Shown piece by piece: positions 33,231 through 41,790 of a stretch of 42,082 nt of DNA (position 1 is its first letter; each line of letters starts with the position of its first letter). Below the pieces are notes generated by a model. It made no database searches. It was not told where the DNA came from and saw only the letters and a list, made by a program, of their open reading frames with translations. Position numbers and translations under genes: made by a program. Source of the stretch: Winogradskyella sp. (GTDB lineage Bacteria; Bacteroidota; Bacteroidia; Flavobacteriales; Flavobacteriaceae); assembly GCF_028289625.1 (NCBI RefSeq), contig NZ_JANQOM010000044.1, positions 1-42,082 of the forward strand, given 5' to 3'.

Positions 33231-34456
33231 GTTTAAAAGTGGTACATATTAACACATCACATAAAGGTGGAGCTGGTATAGCCACTTTGAGGTTGCATAA
33301 TGCTTTACATAAAGCAAATATTAAGTCAGCATTTTTATCTAAAGGTTTGAGTATAGACTTTAAAAACGAAACTGTTGATGATACTTTTTTTGAGTATAAG
33401 CAACCAACATTAGTTAGAAGAATAATTAACAAAATAGCACCAGGTAAGACAACCAGTTTCATTAAAAAGTTCAATAAAATTAAATCAGATATCGACTGCG
33501 AGATTGTATCCTTGCCAATATCTAATTATAAGTTGCACAATCATCCATTTGTACTAGAGGCAGATATTGTTAACTTGCATTGGGTAGGTGATTTAATAGA
33601 TTATCCAACGTTTTTTAAAAATGTATCTAAGCCCATAGTTTGGACCATGCACGATATGAACCCATTTAAAGGGATATTTCATTATGAAACCGATGCTTAT
33701 AAAAATTCTAATTTTGCAGCTACGGAAGAAAAAATGTTTTCACTAAAGCGTAAACATTTACTTTGTATAGATAAGGGCGCATGCTTAAGCCCTTCTAAAT
33801 GGTTACTAGACGAAGCCGCTAAAACCAATATGTTTTCAAGCTTTAAAATTCAAAACGTTATACCAAATTCAATAGAAATAAATTCACCAGAACATCATAT
33901 TCAAAAAGAAAAATCTAGAAAGCTCTTGGGTTTAAATAATGATGACCATGTTTTATTATTTATATCTGGTTCATTAGACATTGAACGCAAGGGATTTGTT
34001 TTTTTACAGGAAGCCCTTGAGGATATGAAGTCCTCTTTAACTCTATTGACTGTAGGCCATGGGGAAGTGTCCATTAAAAATAATAATATTACATTGAAAC
34101 CTTTAGGCTTTTTAAGTGATACCAGTAAAATTGCTGAAGCATATAATGCCGCGGATGCCGTTGTATTGCCAAGTATAGAAGACAATCTACCCAATACCAT
34201 GTTAGAAGCATTGTCGTATGCTAGACCTGTAATTAGTTTTAAAGTTGGTGGTATACAAGAGCATATTAAGGAACCCATGAATGGTGTATTAGCAAAAACG
34301 ATATCCTCTCAATCACTTAAACAGGCTATCGAAGATTTTATTAACAAAAAAGAAAGATTCGATCCAGAGAAAATAATAACATATGCTAAGCATCACTTTT
34401 CTTTTCAGAATCAAGCTTCAAAATACATTGAGCTTTATAAACAACTCCAAAATTAA
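33227..34456 (+). CDS. Glycosyltransferase, family 4 type
   Basis: A 409-residue GT-B enzyme starting at TTG in a TTGA overlap with the previous stop. KVVHINTSHKGGAGIATLRLHNAL is the N-terminal donor-loop region of GT4 enzymes, and VWTMHDMNPFKG is typical of the acceptor side. The C-terminal domain carries LLFISGSLDIERKGF, KPLGFLSDTSKIAEAYNAADAVVLPS and the EX7E site EDNLPNTMLEALSYARPVI. Similar enzymes are found in flavobacterial capsule loci. Donor unknown. Confidence 0.87.
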   Translation: MSLKVVHINTSHKGGAGIATLRLHNALHKANIKSAFLSKGLSIDFKNETVDDTFFEYKQPTLVRRIINKIAPGKTTSFIKKFNKIKSDIDCEIVSLPISNYKLHNHPFVLEADIVNLHWVGDLIDYPTFFKNVSKPIVWTMHDMNPFKGIFHYETDAYKNSNFAATEEKMFSLKRKHLLCIDKGACLSPSKWLLDEAAKTNMFSSFKIQNVIPNSIEINSPEHHIQKEKSRKLLGLNNDDHVLLFISGSLDIERKGFVFLQEALEDMKSSLTLLTVGHGEVSIKNNNITLKPLGFLSDTSKIAEAYNAADAVVLPSIEDNLPNTMLEALSYARPVISFKVGGIQEHIKEPMNGVLAKTISSQSLKQAIEDFINKKERFDPEKIITYAKHHFSFQNQASKYIELYKQLQN

Positions 34457-34460
34457 GTAG

Positions 34461-35243
34461 ATGGCTCATCCTAGGGTTTCAATCATAACAATCAACTTTA
34501 ATAACCTCGAAGGTTTAAAGCAGACTATAGCTTCGGTGAAAGAGCAGACTTATCAGCACATAGAATATATTGTTATAGATGGTTTATCGGATGATGGAAG
34601 TAAAGCATTACTCGAAAAAGAAAGTGAACACTTTAATTATTGGGTGAGTGAAAAAGACAAAGGCGTTTTTAATGCTATGAATAAAGGTATTAAAAGAGCC
34701 ACAGGAGACTTCTTATTATTTCTAAATTCAGGAGATATTTTTACGTCATCAGATGCGCTGGCAAGTTATATAGCGCACCCAAAATGTAATGGTGACATTG
34801 TTTATGGTGATTATAAATTTAAAGATGGTGGTAAGGTATACCCAGATACCTTAACTCCAGAGTTTTTTATGCGATCTTCCTTACCGCATCAAAGCACTTT
34901 AATAAAGAAAAGCGTCTTTGAAACTGTAGGATTTTATGATGAGAGTTATGCTATTATCGGCGATCGAGAACATTTCCTCAGAGCATTTTTAAACAATACC
35001 TTTAAATTTAGTCATGTACCTATAGCCTTAGCATTATTTGATTTAACCGGGTTGAGTAATAAATCAGATTTTAAAAGTCAAAAACAACAAGAAGATAAAC
35101 GTATGTTTAAGCAGCATTTTGGCATGTTTTACGAAGACTATTTAGAGTTTTTTAAGCTGAAAAGACAACTTTATATTACAGAAGGAAAAACAGTGAAAGG
35201 AATGATAAGACGACTAATTAAAAAGATAAAACGCTTATTTTGA
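34461..35243 (+). CDS. Glycosyltransferase, family 2 (second of two close paralogs)
   Basis: A 260-residue GT-A enzyme: RVSIITINFNNLEGLKQTI is the first strand, VIDGLSDDGS is the nucleotide loop and GVFNAMNKGIKRATGDFLLFLNSGDIF holds the metal region. It shares layout and many residues with the protein at 31651, including the late LPH(P/Q)-(A/S)T-(F/L)I segment. The two likely arose by duplication and may add the same or similar sugars at different points. The C-terminus is strongly basic (MIRRLIKKIKRLF), suggesting membrane association. It overlaps the next gene by 4 bases (TTGA). Confidence 0.88.
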   Translation: MAHPRVSIITINFNNLEGLKQTIASVKEQTYQHIEYIVIDGLSDDGSKALLEKESEHFNYWVSEKDKGVFNAMNKGIKRATGDFLLFLNSGDIFTSSDALASYIAHPKCNGDIVYGDYKFKDGGKVYPDTLTPEFFMRSSLPHQSTLIKKSVFETVGFYDESYAIIGDREHFLRAFLNNTFKFSHVPIALALFDLTGLSNKSDFKSQKQQEDKRMFKQHFGMFYEDYLEFFKLKRQLYITEGKTVKGMIRRLIKKIKRLF

Positions 35244-36124
35244 ATCCCTTAGTTTCAGTTATAATCCCAACCTATAATCGTGTTGATTATTTAAAATTTA
35301 CCATCGATAGTGTAATTAACCAAACATATCCCTATGTAGAAATTATAGTCGTTGATGACGGTTCTAGTAATAATCATACCGAAATCTTATGTAAAGACTA
35401 TAGTCATGTAAATTATATTAAAATTGAAAATAGTGGTGGACCATGCAAACCCAGAAATATAGGTATTGACAAAGCTAATGGAAAATACTTAGCATTTTTG
35501 GATGATGACGATATTTGGTTGCCAAATAAATTAGAGCAGCAAGTCCGAGTACTTGAAGAAAACTCAGAATATGCTTTAACACATTGTTATTGCGATGTTA
35601 TTGATTCTGATGGAGTACTAACTGGAGATACAGTAGGACGTCCTGGCAGTCCAGAAGTAAAACATGGAGACGTAAAATTGAAAATGATAGGTAATTGGAC
35701 GTTGATGATGCCGACACCATTAGTGACAAAAACATTAGTTGACAGCGTAGGGTATTTTAATACAGATATGCCACAAACAGCAGCAGATGTTGAATTTTGG
35801 ACGCGCTGTTCATTTAAAACCAAGTTTTACTATCAAGATGCAGCTTTAGTGCAATACAGAAAACATAATAACAATATGTCTAGCGATAAACGACCTTATG
35901 TAAACGTACCCCTGTATTTAAAGCAAATTATAGATAAAGAGTATAACACTGGTTCAATTACTAAAATAGAATATAAATTATTAAATACTCAGATCTGTAA
36001 ATCCCAAGCAAAACATATTAAGATAAATATGTTAAGAACATTCATGAATTTAAGTAGGCTTAATCCGATTTGGATGATTAACTTACCCATTGTAAAAATC
36101 GTTATAAAACGTTTGTTAAAATGA
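35240..36124 (+). CDS. Glycosyltransferase, family 2
   Basis: A 294-residue GT-A enzyme with a TTG start. PLVSVIIPTYNRVDYLKFTI and VDDGSSNN form the nucleotide pocket, and KYLAFLDDDDIWLPNKLEQQV is the DxD metal site. AADVEFWTRCSF gives the catalytic-acid region (W-T-R). The C-terminal 60 residues are basic and hydrophobic (LPIVKIVIKRLLK), as in membrane-associated GT2 enzymes. It is different from the two GT2 paralogs before it. It overlaps the epimerase gene by 4 bases (ATGA). Confidence 0.88.
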   Translation: MNPLVSVIIPTYNRVDYLKFTIDSVINQTYPYVEIIVVDDGSSNNHTEILCKDYSHVNYIKIENSGGPCKPRNIGIDKANGKYLAFLDDDDIWLPNKLEQQVRVLEENSEYALTHCYCDVIDSDGVLTGDTVGRPGSPEVKHGDVKLKMIGNWTLMMPTPLVTKTLVDSVGYFNTDMPQTAADVEFWTRCSFKTKFYYQDAALVQYRKHNNNMSSDKRPYVNVPLYLKQIIDKEYNTGSITKIEYKLLNTQICKSQAKHIKINMLRTFMNLSRLNPIWMINLPIVKIVIKRLLK

Positions 36125-37050
36125 GTGGTAACACCATACTAATTACTGGGGGTGCAGGTAATGTTGGAAGTGCCTTAGCAAATGCATTAGCCGACAACAA
36201 GGCGAATACCATTGTTATTATCGATAATATATCAACCGGGAGTCTAGGCAAGATTCCTAAAAAGGACAATGTGATTTTTATAAAAGCTGATGTTAATAAC
36301 TATCAAGATGTCGTCGCCGTTTTTGGCAGATATGATTTTGAATATGTTTTTCATTATGCAGCTGTGGTAGGTGTACAACGTACCTTAGAAAACCCAATGG
36401 CCGTTCTTGAAGATATCGAAGGCATTAAAAATATACTTAACTTATCTAAGAATACTGGTGTGAAACGCGTGTTTTATTCTAGTTCATCAGAGGTCTATGG
36501 TGAACCATTTGAAATTCCACAGAACGAACATACCACACCTTTAAATTCGAGATTGCCCTATGCCATTGTTAAAAATGTAGGTGAAGCCTTTTTTAGATCT
36601 TATTATAATGAATTTGGATTGGAGTATACCATCTTTAGATTTTTTAATACCTATGGCCCTAATCAAAGTGATGATTTTGTAGTACCGAGGTTTTTAAGAG
36701 CAGCACTAGCTAATGAAAATCTTTTGATTTACGGTGATGGTAGCCAGACACGCTCATTTTGTTATGTAGAGGATAACATCGAGGCCTGTATAAAGGTAAT
36801 GTATAATGACGAATATGTAAATGAAGTACTCAATATTGGAAGTGATAAGGAGATGACCATTTTAGATTTGGCACAGCGCATTATTGCCTTTACAAACTCC
36901 AAGTCAGAAATTGTGCATGTACCGGCATTGGAAGAAGGGGATATGGCACGCCGTTGCCCAGATATTACCAAAATGCGTAATTTATTGGGTAGAGAGTTAT
37001 TACCACTAGAAGTAGGGTTGCAGAAGCTAATAGCGTTTTACACAAAATAA
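36121..37050 (+). CDS. NAD-dependent nucleotide-sugar epimerase/dehydratase (SDR)
   Basis: A 309-residue extended SDR enzyme: NAD motif ITGGAGNVGS (8-17), then SSSSEVYGEP and the Tyr147-Lys151 pair in RLPYAIVKNV. CYVEDNIEACI and the late RRCPDITKMRNLLG are as in UDP-glucuronate decarboxylase/4-epimerase relatives. It acts on a nucleotide-activated sugar. Which C is changed cannot be read, but it could supply the keto-sugar for the DegT aminotransferase or a pentose. It is separate from the TviC-like enzyme. Confidence 0.85.
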   Translation: MSGNTILITGGAGNVGSALANALADNKANTIVIIDNISTGSLGKIPKKDNVIFIKADVNNYQDVVAVFGRYDFEYVFHYAAVVGVQRTLENPMAVLEDIEGIKNILNLSKNTGVKRVFYSSSSEVYGEPFEIPQNEHTTPLNSRLPYAIVKNVGEAFFRSYYNEFGLEYTIFRFFNTYGPNQSDDFVVPRFLRAALANENLLIYGDGSQTRSFCYVEDNIEACIKVMYNDEYVNEVLNIGSDKEMTILDLAQRIIAFTNSKSEIVHVPALEEGDMARRCPDITKMRNLLGRELLPLEVGLQKLIAFYTK

Positions 37051-37060
37051 TTTTGCCAAA

Positions 37061-37783
37061 ATGTTTTTAAAAAAAGTAAAGACATTTATAAACTATAAAA
37101 GATACTTAGATAAAATACACAGAAGTAATGATGATGCTTACGCATTACAAATTATTTACAAGCTATTCCCAGAATTCACTTACTTGCCATTTACTCCCTT
37201 TGCCTTAAATCCTTACACAATAGTCCATATATTAAATGATATTTTATTAAATGATAGAAAACAAATTATTGAATTTGGTTCTGGGGTTTCAACCATTGTG
37301 ATCTCTCAATTTATTAAAGTGAATAATCTAAATACTAAAATATTGAGTATTGATAATAATAAAGGCTGGCAAGAAATTATTAAAAAAGAAGTGAAAAAGT
37401 ATTCGGGAGATGATAATCTTACTCTAATACATGCAGATATAGTGAAAAATTTAAACGCGGATTATATCGTAAGGAAAAACTATTCGTGGTACGATAATAC
37501 TATAATTGCTGAAAAAGTAAAGACTTTAAAAGACATAGACTTAATTATAGTTGATGGCCCTGGGACAGAAGAATCAGCATATATTAGATATCCAGCGTTG
37601 TTAAGTGTAAAAAATAATTTGGCTAAGTCATTTTGTGTTTTTTTAGATGATACAAGGAGGGACGGTGAGAGAGAAATAATCAGTATGTGGAACAATCAAT
37701 TTAATGGGGATTTAAAGTTTGAGAAAATGTATGCCACAATTTCTGTTGGAAAGAAGTACTCAACAAAACCATTAAGCCATTAG
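37061..37783 (+). CDS. Methyltransferase-like protein in the glycan operon
   Basis: A 240-residue protein with a Rossmann-like methyltransferase core: QIIEFGSGVSTIVISQFI is motif I, ILSIDNNKGWQEIIKKE carries the acidic residue after strand 2, DLIIVDGPGTEESAYIRYPAL is motif II and FCVFLDDTRRDGEREIISMW follows. This resembles the methyltransferase-24-like group seen in sugar loci. It may cap or decorate the glycan. The fold is fairly sure; whether it is an active methyltransferase is less so. It lies 10 bases past the epimerase and 12 before the next transferase. Confidence 0.7.
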   Translation: MFLKKVKTFINYKRYLDKIHRSNDDAYALQIIYKLFPEFTYLPFTPFALNPYTIVHILNDILLNDRKQIIEFGSGVSTIVISQFIKVNNLNTKILSIDNNKGWQEIIKKEVKKYSGDDNLTLIHADIVKNLNADYIVRKNYSWYDNTIIAEKVKTLKDIDLIIVDGPGTEESAYIRYPALLSVKNNLAKSFCVFLDDTRRDGEREIISMWNNQFNGDLKFEKMYATISVGKKYSTKPLSH

Positions 37784-37795
37784 AGCAAAAATCAT

Positions 37796-38812
37796 ATGAG
37801 GATAGGAACTAATCCCGAAAAAGAAAATAACCAACTTACTTATGAGTCTTACCACAGGGTTGTGATTCCTGTTTATATTCCAAATTTGGAAGAAGACTAC
37901 TTTAAAGACGGTCTGAAAATATTTGAGCTTTGTATAAAATCATTACTTAAAACGGTCCATTCCAAAACGCGGATATCATTAATTGATAACGGTTGTTGTA
38001 ATGAGGCTTCAGATTATTTGCAACAGCTTTTCAATACTCACCCTGAAATAGATCAGTTATTAAAATCTAAAATAAACCTTGGTAAGGTAAACGCAATTTA
38101 TTCAGCAGTTAAAAGCAATCTAGAACCCCTTATTACCATTTCTGATGCAGATGTTATGTTCTTGGATAATTGGCAAACGGAAGTGGAGCAAGTCTTTAGA
38201 AGTTTTCCGGAAGCAGGGATGGTATCGCCTGTGCCTAGCAGTATTGCTTATAGAGGAAAACATTTGAATAGTACTATTTATTATGCATTATTTAAAGGGA
38301 AATTAGATTTTAAAACGGTTGAAGATCGAAATGGATTAGAAAAATTTCAAGAAAGTGTAGGTAGAACAATGTATAATGAAAACCATTTAAGCAAATATTT
38401 GGTTGTCTCAAATCGTAGAGGTGAAGCTGTTATTGGCTGTGGACATTTTGTAGCAACGTTGAGAGCTCAAGTATTTGAAAAGAGCCCAAAAGGGCCGTCA
38501 AGGCTTAAAATAGTCGGTGGTAGTGAAAATAAATATATAGATATACCAAATGACCAGTCTGGATTCTTAAGGTTAGCTACAAAAAATAATTTAGCGTATC
38601 ATTTAGGAAACAGTTATGAAGAATGGATGAACGATACAATGCGTCAGATTACTAGAAATGAGAAGGAAAGCTATTTAAGTACAGAAGAATTGAACAATGT
38701 GCAGAGCATCAATGGAATCAAGATAAGAATTGGCGCAATATTGCATAAAATTCTCTTTCGAAAATTCAAAAGACAGTATTTTCAAATTAAAGGAATTAAA
38801 GGCGATTACTAG
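37796..38812 (+). CDS. Glycosyltransferase, family 2-like
   Basis: A 338-residue GT-A-like protein. HRVVIPVYIPNLEEDYFKDGLKIFELCIKSLL and ISLIDNGCCNEASDYL form the nucleotide pocket, and LITISDADVMFLDNWQTEVEQVF carries DAD, the metal site. KFIFP-type repeats are absent. A later RRGEAVIGCGHFVATLRAQVF segment with IPNDQSGFLRLAT forms the acceptor side. The layout differs from the other GT2 genes here and resembles Bacteroidota proteins with a long C-terminal region. Donor unknown. It ends in a one-base overlap with the next gene. Confidence 0.75.
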   Translation: MRIGTNPEKENNQLTYESYHRVVIPVYIPNLEEDYFKDGLKIFELCIKSLLKTVHSKTRISLIDNGCCNEASDYLQQLFNTHPEIDQLLKSKINLGKVNAIYSAVKSNLEPLITISDADVMFLDNWQTEVEQVFRSFPEAGMVSPVPSSIAYRGKHLNSTIYYALFKGKLDFKTVEDRNGLEKFQESVGRTMYNENHLSKYLVVSNRRGEAVIGCGHFVATLRAQVFEKSPKGPSRLKIVGGSENKYIDIPNDQSGFLRLATKNNLAYHLGNSYEEWMNDTMRQITRNEKESYLSTEELNNVQSINGIKIRIGAILHKILFRKFKRQYFQIKGIKGDY

Positions 38813-39933
38813 TGTTGAAACATGTTTTAATATCACATAATTCTATACCAACAGCAACTATTGGTAGTTGGAAGCGAATGCTTACTGATTTGGAATCTTT
38901 AGACAAAACTATTTTCGATTATATCGTTTGTCCGTTAGAATCACCATCTATGATTACCAAAAAGCATATGCATGTTAATGGATATAGAAAATCCAGAGTT
39001 CTTAACAAGCTGTTTTCAAATTATAGATTTAAGAATTACACCAACGCCTTAAAATCTATAATTTCAATAGAAAAGCAATTATTAATTACCATTGTTGATA
39101 ATGTTGGAATACTTCTTGCCGTCGATGCATTTTTAAAAAAAACAGATTTACGAAATCAGGTTCAAATAGTGTTTTTGCAACGTGGTTTTGATTATCAGCT
39201 TTCGATTAATAAAAAGGCATTATTTTATCAATCAATTGATTTATTAGTTGTACTTACTAAAGCATCTTATAAAAAGCAACTATCTGGTGTCCATGCTTTA
39301 CCATGTAGGGTAGTTCAACTGTATAATGGTGTGTCCTCAGAAATGTTTTTTCCAATACCTAAGGAACAAAAAAAGTTACTCCTAGAAAAATATAAACTCG
39401 CTTCAAATACATATTACTTTTTATGGGTATCTCAAGATAGAAAGAAAAAAGGCTTACATATAATTCTGAATGCCTGGAAAACCCTTGTGAAGAAATACAA
39501 TAACATTGAGCTTTTGGTCATCGGAACAAAAGCATATGATAGTATACCAAATGTGAGATATTTAGGAAAAATCCCTAACGATAAATTACCGGAATATTAT
39601 CAGTTAACAGATTTTTATTTATTCTCAACACTATGTCATGAAGGTTTTGGTTTAAGTTTAGCCGAGGCACTAAAAAGTGGAGCTTATTGTTTGGTTTCCG
39701 ATATAGATCCAATGCCTGAAATTCTGAGCGAAGGTAAATATGGCCAATTGGTAGGGATGCCAAATTCTGAAGAAAGTTGGGTTAATGCAATAGAAGGAGC
39801 TCTAAAAAAGTATCAAAGTAATAATAATGTAAATCCATATTTAAAAGATATTCCTTCTAAACTATATGATTTTAATAGGTGGTGTAAGGCTATTGCCGCG
39901 ATTTACAAAAAAGAAAAAGGCATCAAGCTCTAA
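38812..39933 (+). CDS. Glycosyltransferase, family 4 type
   Basis: A 373-residue GT-B enzyme starting at GTG at 38812 (then LKHVLISHN). The C-terminal half is the clear part: YYFLWVSQDRKKKGLHIILNAWKTL, NVRYLGKIPNDKLPEYYQLTDFYLFSTLCHEGFGLSLAEALKSGAYCLVSDIDPMPEIL, which includes the EX7E site and the donor loop. The N-terminal half is more divergent, with no GGG loop, so the acceptor may be unusual. It overlaps the previous gene by one base. Confidence 0.85.
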   Translation: MLKHVLISHNSIPTATIGSWKRMLTDLESLDKTIFDYIVCPLESPSMITKKHMHVNGYRKSRVLNKLFSNYRFKNYTNALKSIISIEKQLLITIVDNVGILLAVDAFLKKTDLRNQVQIVFLQRGFDYQLSINKKALFYQSIDLLVVLTKASYKKQLSGVHALPCRVVQLYNGVSSEMFFPIPKEQKKLLLEKYKLASNTYYFLWVSQDRKKKGLHIILNAWKTLVKKYNNIELLVIGTKAYDSIPNVRYLGKIPNDKLPEYYQLTDFYLFSTLCHEGFGLSLAEALKSGAYCLVSDIDPMPEILSEGKYGQLVGMPNSEESWVNAIEGALKKYQSNNNVNPYLKDIPSKLYDFNRWCKAIAAIYKKEKGIKL

Positions 39934-39938
39934 TAAAA

Positions 39939-40883
39939 ATGCAAAAAGATAAGGTCATTCCATACTTTGTAATTTGTGGTGAAAGACGCTCAGGAACAAC
40001 AACGCTGTACAATGTTCTGGATCAACATCCTGAAGTTTCAATGTATAAGAAAAGGGATTTTAATTTTTTTATTGAGCCTCAATTATTTTCTAGACATGAA
40101 ATTAAGGATGCCGAAATAGATAATTGGGAAGAACATGCATCATTCTCTAACTACACTAATCATTTTGAAAATTTAAATGGTAAAGTTGGGGTAAAAAATG
40201 CAGATCTTTTATGGTGGAAATCGTCACATTCCCGATTATCTAAATATGTACCCAATACAAAATTCATTATTATTCTAAGAGAACCAATTAGCAGAGCCAT
40301 AAGTCAATATGTAAATGAATTGAGAAAAGGAAGGGAAACAAATAGTTTTGAAAAGGCGATTACACGAAAACCTAATGATTTGAATCATTGGGAAAAATTA
40401 CATTTACAATACAAAGAACGCGGTTGTTATATTGATAGTTTAACTAATTTTGGTCATTATATTTCTAAGGAGAATATTAAAGTTGTAATACTCGAAGATT
40501 TAAAGACTAATTGGGCGACTGTTTTAAAGGATATCTGTAATTTTCTTCAGATAGATGAGTCATACATCCCAGATATCAAGAAGGGAAATGCTAACAAAGA
40601 GCCATATTATAGACGAAAAAAATTCGCTACAAAAGGTATATTTAAAAAGATATTTGATATTTGGGAAAGGGTTACGGAAGCTTTAATTGTGAGATTATCA
40701 AATGATAAGGATATAAGACAAAATCTAAGATATAGACTGAGATTTTTCTATCAAGAATCGTTTCGAAAACAGTTTACTATTGATATTAAACTGGAAAAAG
40801 AATTACAACGATATTATAAGTCATACAATACTGCATTAGAGGATATGCTAGGTAGAAAAATTGCGTATTGGAATTATGATTAG
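39939..40883 (+). CDS. Sulfotransferase (second of two), heparan-type
   Basis: A 314-residue PAPS-dependent sulfotransferase. The 5'-phosphosulfate loop is CGERRSGTTTLYNVLDQHP (13-31) and the 3' motif FIIILREPISRAISQY (about 109-124). The KKRDFNFF and YIDSLTNFGHYISKENIKVVILEDL segments match the sulfotransferase family PF00685, of the type acting on glycans like heparan or Nod factors. It is a second, distinct sulfotransferase in the same operon, so the glycan probably carries two kinds of sulfation. Its 3' end overlaps the PIG-L start. Confidence 0.87.
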   Translation: MQKDKVIPYFVICGERRSGTTTLYNVLDQHPEVSMYKKRDFNFFIEPQLFSRHEIKDAEIDNWEEHASFSNYTNHFENLNGKVGVKNADLLWWKSSHSRLSKYVPNTKFIIILREPISRAISQYVNELRKGRETNSFEKAITRKPNDLNHWEKLHLQYKERGCYIDSLTNFGHYISKENIKVVILEDLKTNWATVLKDICNFLQIDESYIPDIKKGNANKEPYYRRKKFATKGIFKKIFDIWERVTEALIVRLSNDKDIRQNLRYRLRFFYQESFRKQFTIDIKLEKELQRYYKSYNTALEDMLGRKIAYWNYD

Positions 40884-41790
40884 AAGACTATTAAATAAAA
40901 TAGAGAGTATATATCAATATCGTTATTTTAGTAATGTAGAAGACGGAGCTTACAAGTTTTTGCTAAAAAATGTATATAAGTCGACAGATGTAGACTTTTT
41001 AGAAAATCTATGGCAGTTAGATTATTTTAGAAATGTACTTATACCAAAACCGATACCGTTAAATGGGATAAAAAAAGTTTTGGTTTTGGCACCCCATCAA
41101 GATGATGAAGCCATTGGTTGTGGGGGAACTTTACTGAAATTAAAGGATCTGAAGGTAGAAATCGAGATATGTTTTTTAACCAATGGGGCAGAATTATCAA
41201 ATCTTAAGGACTCCGTTTATATAAGAGATAGAGAATCGAGTAAAATTTGTGAGGTATTAAACGCAAAAAAACATAACCTTGGTATTGATAATGTTAAACT
41301 AAACATATCTGATGACCACATTAATAAATTAGTTGGTTTGCTAAAGAATGATTGGGACTTAATATTTACGATTTGGCCAATTGATAATCCGCCAAAACAC
41401 AGATTGTGCTCTTATATTTTAGGGCTAGCATTACATCAATCTAATTATAAAGGACAATTGGCATTATATACTGTACATACTGCCTTATTACCTAATGTTT
41501 ATGTAGATATTTCTGATGAAATTGATAAAAAGCAAATGCTTATAGAGCTATACCAATCACAGTTAAAAAATCAAAACTATGCGCATTTATCAAAGGGATT
41601 AAGCGCTTGGAATAGTAAATATTTAGAGGTTTCTTCAAAAGCGAGATTCATTGAAACTTTTATGCAAATTCCTGCAATTGCCTACACTGATTTTCAAGAA
41701 GTTTATAGAAAATCGAATTTAAATAAGTTGTTTAAAGGACACGAAACCTGTATTAATAGTTTTAAAAAATTGAATAATTCTTTTCATTGA
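40876..41790 (+). CDS. PIG-L/LmbE-type deacetylase
   Basis: A 304-residue zinc-dependent N-deacetylase. The metal motif APHQDDEAIGCGG (His74-Asp76-Asp77) and the following KLKDLKVEIEICFLTNGAE fit the LmbE family. The third metal ligand is probably in PPKHRLCSYI. Members remove N-acetyl groups from GlcNAc-type sugars; here a HexNAc of the repeat unit is the likely target, making a free amine for later sulfation or methylation (inference). I start at the ATG at 40876 within the overlap; a TTG 15 bases earlier is less likely. It overlaps the CMP-sugar synthetase start by 4 bases. Confidence 0.83.
   Translation: MIRRLLNKIESIYQYRYFSNVEDGAYKFLLKNVYKSTDVDFLENLWQLDYFRNVLIPKPIPLNGIKKVLVLAPHQDDEAIGCGGTLLKLKDLKVEIEICFLTNGAELSNLKDSVYIRDRESSKICEVLNAKKHNLGIDNVKLNISDDHINKLVGLLKNDWDLIFTIWPIDNPPKHRLCSYILGLALHQSNYKGQLALYTVHTALLPNVYVDISDEIDKKQMLIELYQSQLKNQNYAHLSKGLSAWNSKYLEVSSKARFIETFMQIPAIAYTDFQEVYRKSNLNKLFKGHETCINSFKKLNNSFH

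Noticed and set aside
33901..34278. 125-codon minus-strand ORF
   Set aside because: It is antisense to the conserved C-terminal domain of a GT4 gene; a shadow frame.
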